Below are positions 18,456-27,155 of a DNA stretch of 64,000 nt, in pieces. The stretch spans positions 1 to 64,000 of the forward strand of contig JAAFIP010000009.1 of the NCBI GenBank assembly GCA_013297865.1, in the 5' to 3' direction. The notes under the pieces were generated by a model. The model worked only from the letters and a program-made list of their open reading frames with translations, made no database searches and was not told the DNA's origin. A program made the translations under genes and the position numbers. Every line of letters starts with the position of its first letter. Within the stretch, counting starts at the first letter, position 1. The stretch is from Polaromonas sp. GTDB lineage: Bacteria > Pseudomonadota > Gammaproteobacteria > Burkholderiales > Burkholderiaceae_C.

Positions 18456-18794
18456 CTATATATGGGCCAACTGCTTATCTTCCACCCAGCCGCGGAAACA
18501 CGGTATCAGCTGGTTGATGCGCCCCGCCGCTTCGCTCTGGCTGTGCAGCCGGGAGACCACCTGGTAGATGTCGGTGCGCAGCATCCACAGCTCGCTGGCT
18601 CGGCTGGCCATATTGATCTTGTAGAGCAGGCGACCCGACTCCGCGCTGTCGACGTCCTGCACCAGCTGCAGCATGTGCTGCTTGATCTGCGGGACGGTCA
18701 TTCTGTCTGCCTTGGGCTCTGGCCCTTTGCGCAGCTTGAGCAGTGCGCCCGAAATGCCAGAACCCATGAATGAAATACCAAACACTTTTTTCAT
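18456..18794 (-). CDS. hypothetical protein
   Basis: The 112-residue product begins MKKVFGISFMGSG, a weakly hydrophobic N-terminus that may be a poor signal sequence. It continues with an amphipathic, helix-forming domain (IKQHMLQLVQDVDSAESGRLLYKINMASRASELWMLRTDIYQVV) and ends with a charged tail. I recognise no family. The start could also be 18812, six codons upstream, where GGAG is directly adjacent. It stands alone between convergent and distant neighbours. Confidence 0.55.
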   Translation of the reverse strand: MKKVFGISFMGSGISGALLKLRKGPEPKADRMTVPQIKQHMLQLVQDVDSAESGRLLYKINMASRASELWMLRTDIYQVVSRLHSQSEAAGRINQLIPCFRGWVEDKQLAHI

Positions 18795-18845
18795 ACCGCA
18801 ATCACTTGTCATCTCCGATATCGTCTTGTGGACGGGGATTGATAG

Positions 18846-18874
18846 GCGCTTTCAGAAGTAACAAAAGCGCTTTT
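18846..18874. other. hairpin with palindromic half AAAAGCGCTTTT
   Basis: GCGCTTT (18846-18852) and AAAGCGC (18864-18870) are inverted copies, followed by TTTT on the plus strand. The right half contains the 12-base perfect palindrome AAAAGCGCTTTT. It lies between the pilus operon end and the 18456-18794 gene. On the coding (minus) strand there is no T tract after the stem, so I cannot call it a terminator with confidence. An operator is an alternative. Confidence 0.35.
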
Positions 18875-18996
18875 GATGTCTGACTGAAGTGTAGGGACAA
18901 GCCCGAATATCCGTTAGGGGATGGCTTCTAGTTTGGTCGCAACAAAGTCACGAAAAGTACATTTGCCCTCAAGCGCCGGGGCAGCCGTGCGGCAGT

Positions 18997-19941
18997 TCAA
19001 TAAGTGATCGTGAGGGTGTGCACCTGCGGCACCACAGGCCCGCTGGTGCCCGCTTGGCCTGCGTCCATCACCGCATTGATGTAATGCACCTTGGTGCCCA
19101 AGGCGCCGCCAATACTGCCCAAGGAAGTTGGGCCGATATTGCCCACAGAGCCAGCTGCATTGCCCAGGCCCAGCTGGTATTTGAGCCCGCCCACCACGCC
19201 GTTGGTGGGGCTGAGTGACATGTTGTAGGGCAGCAAATTGGTGCAATTGGCGTTGAAGGTGGCAAACTTGAAATCTGCCGGGCCGAAGGCGGTGTAGTTG
19301 AACACAATGGTGTTGGTTGCGGCCAAACCTGTAATGCTGCACCTGGCAGGCGCATAGATATTGACATTGACAAAGCCTGTGCTGATCAGCAGATCAGCAC
19401 CCGGCAGCACGGCGCGCAGCGTGATGCCAATCTGGTCTGTGTACACACCCGATGGAAAGCTGGCAATAGAGCCAGCCTGCCCCGGTATGCAGCCCCAATA
19501 GTTGAAGGTCAGCGTCTCAGGGGTATTGAGGGCAGTGCCCGTAAAGCTGGCCGTGATGCGCCCGCCCGCGTTGTTGTCGCGCCAGCGCAGGCCGCCAGGC
19601 ACAGCGCACAGGTTGTTGCGCCACACGTCATACCGGATATCAAAAGGCGTGCCGCCAGAGACCAGCTGGGCATTGTTGACTTGCCCTGCACCAGCGTGTA
19701 TTCCATTGTCTGCTCCCAGCGAGAGTACGGTGGCGTCAGCAGCGCTGCTGCGCTGGCAGGTGATCGTGATGGAATTGGACGTAAAGTTGTTGGCATTGGC
19801 GCTGTTGGTGCCAGAGACAAAGGCAAAATTGATGCTGGTCAGTGGCAGTGGACTGCAGGTGACAACAGCTTGCGCGGGAAGGGCCATGCACAGCAGCCCT
19901 GCGCAGACAAAGCCCAGTAATCTTCGCCATAGCTTGCTCAT
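18997..19941 (-). CDS. tandem spore-coat-U domain pilus protein (probable tip adhesin)
   Basis: The 314-residue exported protein (signal to about residue 25, LPAQA-VV) carries two spore coat protein U (SCPU) domains in a row. The first covers about residues 27-175, the second about 195-314, where CSITGLAATNTIVFNYTAFGPADFKF is the standard start of an SCPU domain. The C-terminus ends in the beta strand HTLTITY. In chaperone-usher systems of this kind such two-domain subunits are usually the last gene and probably sit at the fibre tip. The start at 19941 overlaps the usher stop by four bases. Confidence 0.85.
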   Translation of the reverse strand: MSKLWRRLLGFVCAGLLCMALPAQAVVTCSPLPLTSINFAFVSGTNSANANNFTSNSITITCQRSSAADATVLSLGADNGIHAGAGQVNNAQLVSGGTPFDIRYDVWRNNLCAVPGGLRWRDNNAGGRITASFTGTALNTPETLTFNYWGCIPGQAGSIASFPSGVYTDQIGITLRAVLPGADLLISTGFVNVNIYAPARCSITGLAATNTIVFNYTAFGPADFKFATFNANCTNLLPYNMSLSPTNGVVGGLKYQLGLGNAAGSVGNIGPTSLGSIGGALGTKVHYINAVMDAGQAGTSGPVVPQVHTLTITY

Positions 19942-22364
19942 CGCTTCACCCCTTTGCACACCAGTGGCCCCACACGAGGGATATCGTCGCTCGCAGCCGC
20001 TGGCAGTGTGACATCCAGCCGGCACTGCTGGCCTTTCCACTCCAGTAGCAGGCGGTTGGCGGTGTTGAGCAGGCCAGTGACAAACGCTTCGCCGCGGCGC
20101 GCTACATAAAAATCCTGGCTGTCGCCATCGATGCGCACCACCGCCCCGGCGGGTGCGGCCTCGCCATCGTCCAGCACCACACGCAGCAGCGCCCCCCGGC
20201 CTACGCGCACAGGAAACACCACCTTCACGCCGCTGCGCCAGGCAGGCACAGCGCTCAGCTCAATGGTGTCCAGCTCGGCATTGATCGGCAGTTCGCTGGG
20301 GTCCAGCCGCACTGAGTTGCTTTGGTAGGGTATCAGCCGTGCCAGCATGGCCACGCCATTGGCATCAGTGCGGCCCATCTGCTGGCCGCCCAAAGACACG
20401 TTGATGCCAGGATAACCCTGCACCTGGACCAGCGCAAAGCTGTCGCTGATGCGCTGGCTGGCAAACAGCTGGCCATCAGTGAAGACCACGCCACCACTGG
20501 CGCCCACGCGCACTGAATTTTGGTCGCGGCTAAAGCTTGCGTCCCCTGCCAGGCGACCATAGCGCCCCGCGTAGTACAGGCCCGCTTCTGCGCGGCCTGC
20601 CGTTTGCTGCTGACCTGCCAGCACACGCCAGCCCAGATCGCCATCCTGGGCGGGGTTTTTGGTGGCACTGGCGTAAAAATCGGTCTGCTGCTGGTTATGG
20701 TTGATCGAAGCTGCAGCAACGATGTTGGCGTCCAGCGGCATCACCACGGTCACGCCGATATTGGTGCCACTGCCGCCTGCGATGGCCCGGCTTGCGGTGA
20801 CGGACAACTGGGCTTTGCTGGCAATGCGGGTGCTGTAGCTGGCAGACACGGTGCTGATGCGCGGGCCGTCATAGCGCTCCAGCACGGCAAAGCCCGCACC
20901 CAGCGTGCCCAAGCCGCTTTGGGTGTAGCTGGTATTGCCAGCCAGCTGCAGCTTGGTAGGCAAGGCGCTCAGTTCCTGGCCTAGCTGGCGAAAGGCTTTG
21001 CTCGCGCCTTGCACCTGCAGGCTGGTATTGCTGCGCAGGCCAACGTAGTCTGCGCCCAGCAGCCATTGCGCGCCCGAGTTTTTAAGGTCTGCGTTGACTG
21101 CGTCAGTGGTGCGGCTGCCCATCACCGCAGCGCGGCCCAGCAGGTCTGCGGGCAGTGCGGCTATGGTGCCCAGCTGGGCGGTCTGGATGTCTTTGCTCAG
21201 CTCGCCGCGGCCTTCCAGGGTCAGGCTGTTGCTGAGGCCGCGGCGCCAGACGCCGCTGGCAAAGCCCTGGCCATAGCGATTGCTGGACACGCCCAGGTCG
21301 CGGCGCACACTGCCCAGCTCGATGCCCCAGTCGTTAAGGCCTGGGGCGAGCAACTGCGGGCTGGAGAAAAATGGCTGCTCCACTACGGTCTCGCGGCCCA
21401 GCAGATCGCGCACCACCACGCGCGCCTGGCCACCGCCGCTGAAGCTGGGCAGATTGTCCAGCGTGAAAGGGCCGGTGGGGACGCTGGAGGTTTGGCGCAG
21501 CACGTCGTTGACATACAGCTCCACCGTGGAGGGCGCCGCCGAGATGCCCGACACCGAGGGAATGGGCTGGCCGACAAAACCCGGCGTGAGCGCGTAGTTG
21601 GTGCCAAACTGCAGGCCAGCAAAATACACATTGCGGCCCAGCAGGCCCGTGCGGGTGTTGGCATCGCCCAGGCGCAGGGTGAGGTTGGATGCAGGAAAGT
21701 CGGTAGTGAAGGTGGTCTCCAGCCGCACCCAGCTGGCGGGCTCTGCGCCAAAGCCTGAGGAGGCTATGTTGCGTCCCACGGTGCTGTGCGTCAGCACGCC
21801 CCAGCCCGTGGACACGCCCAGCTCGGTGAGGGCACCCAGGCTGCGTGTGTCGGGTGCGTTGCGCAAGGCGTTGGTGCTGTAATTGAGGTCGTAGTTAAGA
21901 AACACGCTGGGCAGCACCTTGCCCGGCACAGGCTTGGGCGCGGGGTCTTTGGTCAGGCGTGTAGCGGCAAAAGCCTGCGGCGAAAACACCAGGTCCAGCG
22001 ACTGGGTCGACAGATCGAGCCGCGAGTTGAAGCCAGGCACTGCAGACAGCGCAAAGTGTTCGATCCCCTGGTGGTTGATGCTTTGCGCGCCCGGGCGCAG
22101 GTTCACACGCCATTCTTCAAAAGCATCTTTGGGTGCATACAGCACACCTGCGCGTTCAATCATCACCCACGCGCCCGTCTTGGCGCCGTTGACGGTGACA
22201 TCCAGTGGAATAAATCTGTCGCCCGGCACGCTGGGCAGTGCATTACTGGGCGGGCTGGTGGGGCTGTTCGGGCCTGGTGCCTGCGCATGCGCAAGCAGGC
22301 TGGTCAGCATAAGTGCTGCCACAGCGATGGGTCGGCGAGCAGAGGGCCCTGGCATGGCAATCAC
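19938..22364 (-). CDS. fimbrial outer-membrane usher
   Basis: The 808-residue product has a signal peptide (to about residue 27, LLAHA-QA). An N-terminal periplasmic domain is followed by the long beta barrel and C-terminal plug-like domains. FTLDNLPSFSGGGQARVVVRDLLGRE is the conserved usher motif, and YQSNSVRLDPSELPINAELD lies near the C-terminus. It forms the outer-membrane pore that receives subunits from the chaperone and assembles the fibre. It belongs to the alternative branch found with SCPU subunits (sigma/archaic type). It overlaps both the chaperone and the adhesin genes by four bases, so the three are translationally coupled. Confidence 0.93.
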   Translation of the reverse strand: MIAMPGPSARRPIAVAALMLTSLLAHAQAPGPNSPTSPPSNALPSVPGDRFIPLDVTVNGAKTGAWVMIERAGVLYAPKDAFEEWRVNLRPGAQSINHQGIEHFALSAVPGFNSRLDLSTQSLDLVFSPQAFAATRLTKDPAPKPVPGKVLPSVFLNYDLNYSTNALRNAPDTRSLGALTELGVSTGWGVLTHSTVGRNIASSGFGAEPASWVRLETTFTTDFPASNLTLRLGDANTRTGLLGRNVYFAGLQFGTNYALTPGFVGQPIPSVSGISAAPSTVELYVNDVLRQTSSVPTGPFTLDNLPSFSGGGQARVVVRDLLGRETVVEQPFFSSPQLLAPGLNDWGIELGSVRRDLGVSSNRYGQGFASGVWRRGLSNSLTLEGRGELSKDIQTAQLGTIAALPADLLGRAAVMGSRTTDAVNADLKNSGAQWLLGADYVGLRSNTSLQVQGASKAFRQLGQELSALPTKLQLAGNTSYTQSGLGTLGAGFAVLERYDGPRISTVSASYSTRIASKAQLSVTASRAIAGGSGTNIGVTVVMPLDANIVAAASINHNQQQTDFYASATKNPAQDGDLGWRVLAGQQQTAGRAEAGLYYAGRYGRLAGDASFSRDQNSVRVGASGGVVFTDGQLFASQRISDSFALVQVQGYPGINVSLGGQQMGRTDANGVAMLARLIPYQSNSVRLDPSELPINAELDTIELSAVPAWRSGVKVVFPVRVGRGALLRVVLDDGEAAPAGAVVRIDGDSQDFYVARRGEAFVTGLLNTANRLLLEWKGQQCRLDVTLPAAASDDIPRVGPLVCKGVKR

Positions 22365-23113
22365 TGTGCAGGGGCAAGCGTGACGTCAATCACCTGAATG
22401 CTGGCGTCATCGTGCAATACCTGCAGGCGCAGCTTGCCCCCAGGAATGGGGCCGGCATTGCCTGCGCGCTCCAGCGCAAAGCTGCGCTGGTTGCCTGGCA
22501 GCAGATAGCCAGCCTGCTCGCGCGAGGCCAGCACGTCGCCCGCTTCGTTGAGCAGCTTGAGCTGGCTGGCCAGCACGTGGGCATTGCCCTGGTTGTCGCA
22601 CTGGGCCTGCACGGCATTGCCCGTGCTGCGCTGCACGGTGCAGCTCAATTGCCGTTTGAAACCAGGAGGGGTGATGAACACGGGCAGCGAAAACGCCAGT
22701 GCAATTTGTACCTGCGCGCCTTCAACGGGTGGGCGTGCTTCGGGGATCTCGCGAACGATCATGCGGTAGTGGTGCTGCTGGCCTGCGGGAAGGGGTTTGA
22801 GCAGGGCCAGGCGCACCACCTGTCGGGCCTTGGGCGCGAGTTTGATGATGGGTGGCGCAAGAATCATGTCTTCGCTGAGGGTGAGGTCATCCTCGCCGTC
22901 AGGCTTTTGCTTCCACTGGAAGATGTCTGCCTGCATGACCAGCTCGGTGTCACCTTCGTTGACCAGTGTGATGGCGGTGGCCCGGTCTTTGGAGGCCATG
23001 TAGATGCGCACGGGCGTAATCGAGAACTGGCCTGCCTGGGCGGACCCGAACATCAAGGCACCGCCGATCAGGGCTGCCATCGCCATGCCTGCAGCAAAAG
23101 GAAAACGTGTCAT
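22361..23113 (-). CDS. periplasmic pilus chaperone (PapD-like)
   Basis: The 250-residue exported protein has an immunoglobulin-like N-terminal domain with ITPVRIYMASKDRATAITLVNEGD, the archaic/alternative chaperone signature. LAPKARQVVRL supplies the basic residue that anchors subunit C-termini. A second domain follows. It donates a strand to SCPU subunits in the periplasm and hands them to the usher. The gene is coupled to the usher by ATGA (22361-22364) and follows the minor subunit gene by 10 bases. Confidence 0.92.
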   Translation of the reverse strand: MTRFPFAAGMAMAALIGGALMFGSAQAGQFSITPVRIYMASKDRATAITLVNEGDTELVMQADIFQWKQKPDGEDDLTLSEDMILAPPIIKLAPKARQVVRLALLKPLPAGQQHHYRMIVREIPEARPPVEGAQVQIALAFSLPVFITPPGFKRQLSCTVQRSTGNAVQAQCDNQGNAHVLASQLKLLNEAGDVLASREQAGYLLPGNQRSFALERAGNAGPIPGGKLRLQVLHDDASIQVIDVTLAPAQ

Positions 23114-23123
23114 GAAAGAAGGC

Positions 23124-23540
23124 CTACCAGCTCACCATGAGCTCGGTGTAGCTGCGGTCGTGCAATTGGACCTGGCGCCAGGTGGTGACAGTGCCTGTGG
23201 TGGTGAATGCCTCGTAGCTGCCGAAATGGTTGCCTGCGCGGGACAGGTAGGTGGCGTACTGGTAGGCGCCGCCATGCAGGGGCGTCCAGGGCATGCCGCC
23301 ACGCTCGGGCGCGGCCAAAGCCACTTGCGAGCCGGTGCTGCACACGACAGTGACCGTGGCTCCAAAGCCGCCTGGTGCGTTGCGGGTCGTGCAGTACGCA
23401 CTCTGCGCGGCCGACGGCAGCAAGGTGACGGTGACCTGGAAAGGTTGCGTCACACTGCCCGCAGCGGCCAGGCTGCTCCATAGCGCGCCCAGGCCCAGCA
23501 GAGCCGAAGCTCTGAGGTGGCGTGCGATGGTCAAAGCCAT
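23124..23540 (-). CDS. spore-coat-U-like minor pilus subunit
   Basis: The 138-residue exported protein (signal to about residue 27) has the segment SVTQPFQVTVTLLPS, close to TSPFQVTVTLSQK of the next subunit. It has two cysteines that could form the usual disulphide, and a C-terminal beta strand TELMVSW. These features and its place between the major subunit and the chaperone make it a probable second SCPU subunit, though the middle of the domain is divergent. The upstream gap to the major subunit gene is 32 bases. Confidence 0.75.
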   Translation of the reverse strand: MALTIARHLRASALLGLGALWSSLAAAGSVTQPFQVTVTLLPSAAQSAYCTTRNAPGGFGATVTVVCSTGSQVALAAPERGGMPWTPLHGGAYQYATYLSRAGNHFGSYEAFTTTGTVTTWRQVQLHDRSYTELMVSW

Positions 23541-23572
23541 GGTGCGTGCGCCGTGCTGGCTGGGGGCGCTGT

Positions 23573-24064
23573 TTAGAACGTGAGCACCAGGGTGCGGTTA
23601 TCGGTGCTGACAATGTTGTTGCCAGCGGTGTTGCCGGCCTGGTTGCCCAGCAAGGTGCCTGTGAAATTAATCGTTTTCGTATCGGCCGTACCGATGTCTG
23701 CAGTGGTAGCTGCGGTGCCTGGTGCGTTGACGGGGCCTGTCAAAGCCAGTGTGTAGCGCAGATTGGCCGGGCTAAGCAGGCCATTGGTGCCACCACCAGC
23801 CGTATCAAACGCTGCAGTGACTGGTGTAAGGCCGCGGGTGCAGAGGAATCTGATGGGGCCTGAGGCCGCTACGTTGGCAATCGCCGGGTCAAAAGCCGCG
23901 TAGGTGCCAAATGCAATTACTGGCGTGCCGTTGCCGGTGTCGGCTATGCATTTTTGCGACAGCGTGACGGTGACCTGGAACGGGCTGGTCACGGTGGTTT
24001 GTGCTTGTGCAATGCCGCAGGCCAGTGCAGCCGATACAAAAAGAGCCAGAGTACGTTGAGCCAT
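23573..24064 (-). CDS. spore-coat-U-domain major pilus subunit
   Basis: The 163-residue product has a signal peptide (to about residue 22, GIAQA-QT) and one SCPU domain. The domain starts SPFQVTVTLSQKCIADTGNGTPVIAFGTYAAF and ends in the donor-type strand TLVLTF. It is first in the operon and has the best ribosome site (AAGGA six bases before ATG 24064), as expected for the most abundant subunit. The longer in-frame start at 24106 would spoil the signal peptide. It forms the fibre by strand exchange. Confidence 0.87.
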   Translation of the reverse strand: MAQRTLALFVSAALACGIAQAQTTVTSPFQVTVTLSQKCIADTGNGTPVIAFGTYAAFDPAIANVAASGPIRFLCTRGLTPVTAAFDTAGGGTNGLLSPANLRYTLALTGPVNAPGTAATTADIGTADTKTINFTGTLLGNQAGNTAGNNIVSTDNRTLVLTF

Positions 24065-24080
24065 GGTGATTCCTTTGAGA

Positions 24081-24137
24081 ACATGTAGCGTAAAGCGGTT
24101 TCGCATGACGCTGGGTAACTATGATAATGCTACATGT
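24081..24137. promoter_or_regulatory. inverted-repeat pair upstream of the pilus operon
   Basis: ACATGTAGC at 24081-24089 is mirrored exactly by GCTACATGT at 24129-24137, in the AT-rich leader of the first pilus gene. Each arm contains the palindrome ACATGT. The 39-base gap suits a looped or two-dimer operator. The stretch from 24065 to 24222 is otherwise non-coding and presumably holds the operon promoter, for which I cannot point to convincing -35/-10 boxes. Confidence 0.4.
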
Positions 24138-24222
24138 AAACAAAAGAAACAACTAAATTTGCGTAACAGCGAAAAAGTAACACTTAAAAAGCCCAATAAG
24201 TCGCATAAAGTTTGCTGTTTTG

Positions 24223-24474
24223 CTACGTAGCGCAAGCCAGCGCAATGCAGTCTGCCAACACCGCGGTGTCGCCAATCTGGTTGGCCAGCAGCAGAATCAG
24301 CCGCGCATTGAAGGCAACAGACGCCTCGGCGCTCAGGCCCTGGTGGGCGTCCAGCAGCAGTTCATAAAAACCGTCTGCGTCAGTGAACTGGGGCGTCAGC
24401 TGGGCATGCGGTACTGGTGCAGCTACTGACGTGCGGCTTGCCGGGCGTGTGCTCAGAGAGTGGAACTTGCTCAT
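24223..24474 (-). CDS. DUF2783 protein linked to flavin monooxygenase
   Basis: The 83-residue protein ends in a helical domain (TDADGFYELLLDAHQGLSAEASVAFNARLILLLANQIGD) that I recognise as the small DUF2783 family. Genes of this family usually sit directly after an aromatic-ring or 3-HPP-type FAD monooxygenase, as here. The start codon overlaps the monooxygenase stop by four bases (24471-24474). A role as partner or stabiliser of the monooxygenase is inferred from context only. Confidence 0.8.
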   Translation of the reverse strand: MSKFHSLSTRPASRTSVAAPVPHAQLTPQFTDADGFYELLLDAHQGLSAEASVAFNARLILLLANQIGDTAVLADCIALACAT

Positions 24475-26312
24475 ACGCTGGCCTTTGTCACGGTGGATGC
24501 TTTGGTTGGCGCACTGGCATTGCCGGGCGCTGCACCTGCCAGGCGCGTGAGGGCATTAACCAGCTGGCCGTTCAGGCTGCTGCCGCGGGCGCACAGGTAG
24601 CTGTCAGGGCGCAGCAGGGCCCAGCGGCACTGCGCGCTCTGATCACCCAGAGCATCGATGCTACAGGCTTGTGACAACAGCTTGTGCTGATCGAGCACGG
24701 CCTCGCGAGCGATCACCTGCTGAGGCCCAGACGCCACCTGGACGATGCGGGCTCCGCTGGTGAGGGCCAGCTGGCGCAGGCGCAGCACGTCTTGGGCACT
24801 GAGCTGGCCTTGCACATTGCCAAATACCAGCAGCAAGGCATGCGGGCCTGCCCAGCGCAGCAGGGTATTGAGGCTGGCGCTGCTTTGGTCTGCCCAACGC
24901 AGCGCTACGTTTTGCACAGAAATGCTCAAGGCCAGCGAAGCGTCTGCCAACGGGGACGCGCTGTAAGGATTGGCCACCGCCATGCGGCCAGTGTTGATCA
25001 GGCTGCGGGCAAAGGCGTGGCGCTTGGCCAGGCTGATGGCGGCCGTGCGAAACACCCGCTCCATGCCATCTGCGGGGCGCAGAAAGCGCGCGGTGCGGTT
25101 GGTGACCTGCACATTGGTCTTTGCGGCCTCGTGGCGCTCGGCATGGTAGCTGGCCAGCAGGGCTGGCGTGGCATGGCCTTGCACCACAGCGGCCAGCTTC
25201 CAGGCCAGGTTGTCTGCATCGGCAATGCCCGTGTTGCCACCGCGCGCACCAAAGGGGCTGACTACCTTGGCGCTGTCGCCGATAAAGAAGACGGTGCTGC
25301 TGCCAGCGCTGGTGCCCAAATCCACGCTCATGCGGTCCACGCACTCGCTGCGATAGGCGTAGGGGCCGACCCAGACGATATCGACCCGCGCATCCTTGCC
25401 AAACTGCTTGGCCAGGCGCTCGCGCACCACGTCTTTGCGGCTGACGTATTCCGGGTCGGCGTCGGGTGCCATCTGGTAGTCGATGCGCCACACATCGTCG
25501 GCCATCAGGTGCTGCCACACGGCGCGGTTGTCGTTGAAGGGTGCTTCGATCCAGGTGTGGCGCTCGGTGGGCGGGCGGGTGTCAAAGCGCACATCGGCAA
25601 TGCACCAGCGGTCATCGCCTTTTTTGGCCGTCACGCCCACATTGAGCCAATCGCGAAAAGGGCTTTTGGAGCCCGTGGCGTCCACTACGTAGTCGGCCGT
25701 GGCCTTGTATTCACCTTGCGGGGTAGCTATGGTGAATGTTGCTGTGCCGTTGTCGTTGTCAAAGCGAGTCACCCGGTTGTTCCAGCGAATCTGTGCATGG
25801 CCCAGTTGCGCAATGCGCTGCACCAGAAAACCTTCGTTGTAGAACTGCTGGATATTGATGAAAGCAGGCTGCTGACTCAGGTTGAAGTTGTTTTGCTGCT
25901 TCAGGTCAAAGCTGTAGACCTCGTCTTCACCCGCAAAGGTGCGCCCCACACTCCACTGCACGCCTTTGGCAGCGATGCGCTCATAAATGCCCAGCTTGTC
26001 GAAGATTTCCAATGACCTTTGGGTGTAGCAGATACCACGGCTGGACGCGCCTTTGACGCCCACGGTGTTGTCCTCATCCAGCAGCACACAGGCCACACCC
26101 ATCTGCGCCAGCGAGCAGGCCAGTGTGAGCCCTGTGATGCCACCGCCGACGATCAGCACGCGGTGGTGCTCGGTGACGCCAGAGGCCACCGCGTCAGGAA
26201 TCACTGCTGGGTATTCGGGCAATACATACCCCGAGCCCTGACTGAACTGGTAGTCGTTGGACAGCGTGGTGGGCGCATAGGCGCTGGGTTCTGGAGAGGT
26301 GACTTGCAGCAT
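24471..26312 (-). CDS. PheA/TfdB/MhpA-type FAD-dependent aromatic monooxygenase
   Basis: The 613-residue protein has a 50-residue N-terminal extension, then the Rossmann FAD motif VLIVGGGITGLTLA (about residues 52-65). A central DG-type region follows, then the flavin motif FIGDSAKVVSPFGARGGNTGIADADNLAWKL (about 345-375) and a thioredoxin-like C-terminal domain. This is the layout of group A flavoprotein monooxygenases, which hydroxylate phenolic or related rings with NAD(P)H and O2. The ring substrate is not predictable. The DUF2783 gene overlaps its end and a VOC dioxygenase gene lies 79 bases upstream, so a short aromatic-degradation operon is likely. Confidence 0.88.
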   Translation of the reverse strand: MLQVTSPEPSAYAPTTLSNDYQFSQGSGYVLPEYPAVIPDAVASGVTEHHRVLIVGGGITGLTLACSLAQMGVACVLLDEDNTVGVKGASSRGICYTQRSLEIFDKLGIYERIAAKGVQWSVGRTFAGEDEVYSFDLKQQNNFNLSQQPAFINIQQFYNEGFLVQRIAQLGHAQIRWNNRVTRFDNDNGTATFTIATPQGEYKATADYVVDATGSKSPFRDWLNVGVTAKKGDDRWCIADVRFDTRPPTERHTWIEAPFNDNRAVWQHLMADDVWRIDYQMAPDADPEYVSRKDVVRERLAKQFGKDARVDIVWVGPYAYRSECVDRMSVDLGTSAGSSTVFFIGDSAKVVSPFGARGGNTGIADADNLAWKLAAVVQGHATPALLASYHAERHEAAKTNVQVTNRTARFLRPADGMERVFRTAAISLAKRHAFARSLINTGRMAVANPYSASPLADASLALSISVQNVALRWADQSSASLNTLLRWAGPHALLLVFGNVQGQLSAQDVLRLRQLALTSGARIVQVASGPQQVIAREAVLDQHKLLSQACSIDALGDQSAQCRWALLRPDSYLCARGSSLNGQLVNALTRLAGAAPGNASAPTKASTVTKASV

Positions 26313-26338
26313 GGACAGGGTGCTTTTAGATAGTAAAT

Positions 26339-26389
26339 CGGGCTGTAGCCCAATAAAAAGCCGCGGGAGCAGCTATAAAATTAATAGTG
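26339..26389 (-). repeat. dispersed intergenic repeat, copy 5 (inverted, diverged)
   Basis: On the minus strand AATTTTATAGCTGCTCCCGC is followed by GGCTTTTTATTGGGCTACAG instead of the usual GATATTCTATTGGGC. The left half of the core is intact and the right half is altered, ending again in ATTGGGC. It lies between the VOC and monooxygenase genes. Confidence 0.75.
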
Positions 26390-26391
26390 AA

Positions 26392-27033
26392 TCATTGGGC
26401 TTGGGGTTTTACCAGTTCAGGGCGATCGTTGCGCTGGGGTGTGAGTTTGTCGTTCTTGCCGTGGGCGCGCTCTGCGCGCCAGAGCTGTTTGCGTGCCGTC
26501 CACTCGGCCAGGCGGGCGTGAGCGGTTTTGCTCTCCTGCAGCATCTGGAACTCATCGGCCAGTTGCGCAGTGAGCTCCAGGCGGATGCCGTTGGGGTCGA
26601 AAAAATAAATGCTTTTGAAAATATGGTGGTCGGTCACGCCCAATACCTCGATGCCATGGGCCTGCAGGCGTGCCTTGGTGTTTTCCAGCTCCTGCACAGT
26701 GTTAACACGAAAGCTGATGTGGTTAACCCACTTAGGGGTGTTGGGGCTGGGCAGCGCGGCTTCGTCATCACCGAGGTCAAAAAACGCAATGAAGCTGCCG
26801 TCTTGTAGGCGGAAGAAAAAGTGCGTGTAGGGGCAGTATTCTCCCGTGCTGGGCACTATGTCACTCTGGATGATGTGGTACAGCGGCAGACCCAGGATGT
26901 CTTCATAAAACACACGGGTTTCTTCTGCGTCCTTGGCGCGGTAGGCATAGTGGTGCAGCTGCTGCACTGCAGCAGGCGGGGGCAGTGCAGCAACTGCCGA
27001 GGAGGTGGCAGAGGGGGCAAGTACAGCGGACAT
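26392..27033 (-). CDS. VOC-superfamily ring-cleavage dioxygenase or glyoxalase-like protein
   Basis: The 213-residue protein has a vicinal-oxygen-chelate fold (about residues 25-165). LHHYAYRAKDAEETRVFYEDILGLPL supplies the first metal ligand (His), and WVNHISFRVNT and IYFFDPNGIRLELTAQ supply the second His and the Glu of a 2-His-1-carboxylate site. A charged tail of about 50 residues follows. The start at 27033 has AGGAG seven bases upstream. In this setting, upstream of a flavin monooxygenase, an extradiol-type dioxygenase is likely. A glyoxalase/fosfomycin-like enzyme cannot be excluded. Confidence 0.82.
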   Translation of the reverse strand: MSAVLAPSATSSAVAALPPPAAVQQLHHYAYRAKDAEETRVFYEDILGLPLYHIIQSDIVPSTGEYCPYTHFFFRLQDGSFIAFFDLGDDEAALPSPNTPKWVNHISFRVNTVQELENTKARLQAHGIEVLGVTDHHIFKSIYFFDPNGIRLELTAQLADEFQMLQESKTAHARLAEWTARKQLWRAERAHGKNDKLTPQRNDRPELVKPQAQ

Positions 27034-27155
27034 GGCAGGCTCCTGAATTTCACTAATCATAATTCATTTACCTAAACGTAATTCTTGAACAACCATCCGC
27101 GCCCAAGGGTTTGAACTGACTTGGCGTTGCCCGCGGGGCGTTAAACTCGTAGCAT

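Noticed and set aside
18914-19342. Open frame overlapping the end of the pilus adhesin gene on the same strand
   Set aside because: It is an out-of-frame shadow; the adhesin frame has clear SCPU sequence up to its stop at 18997.
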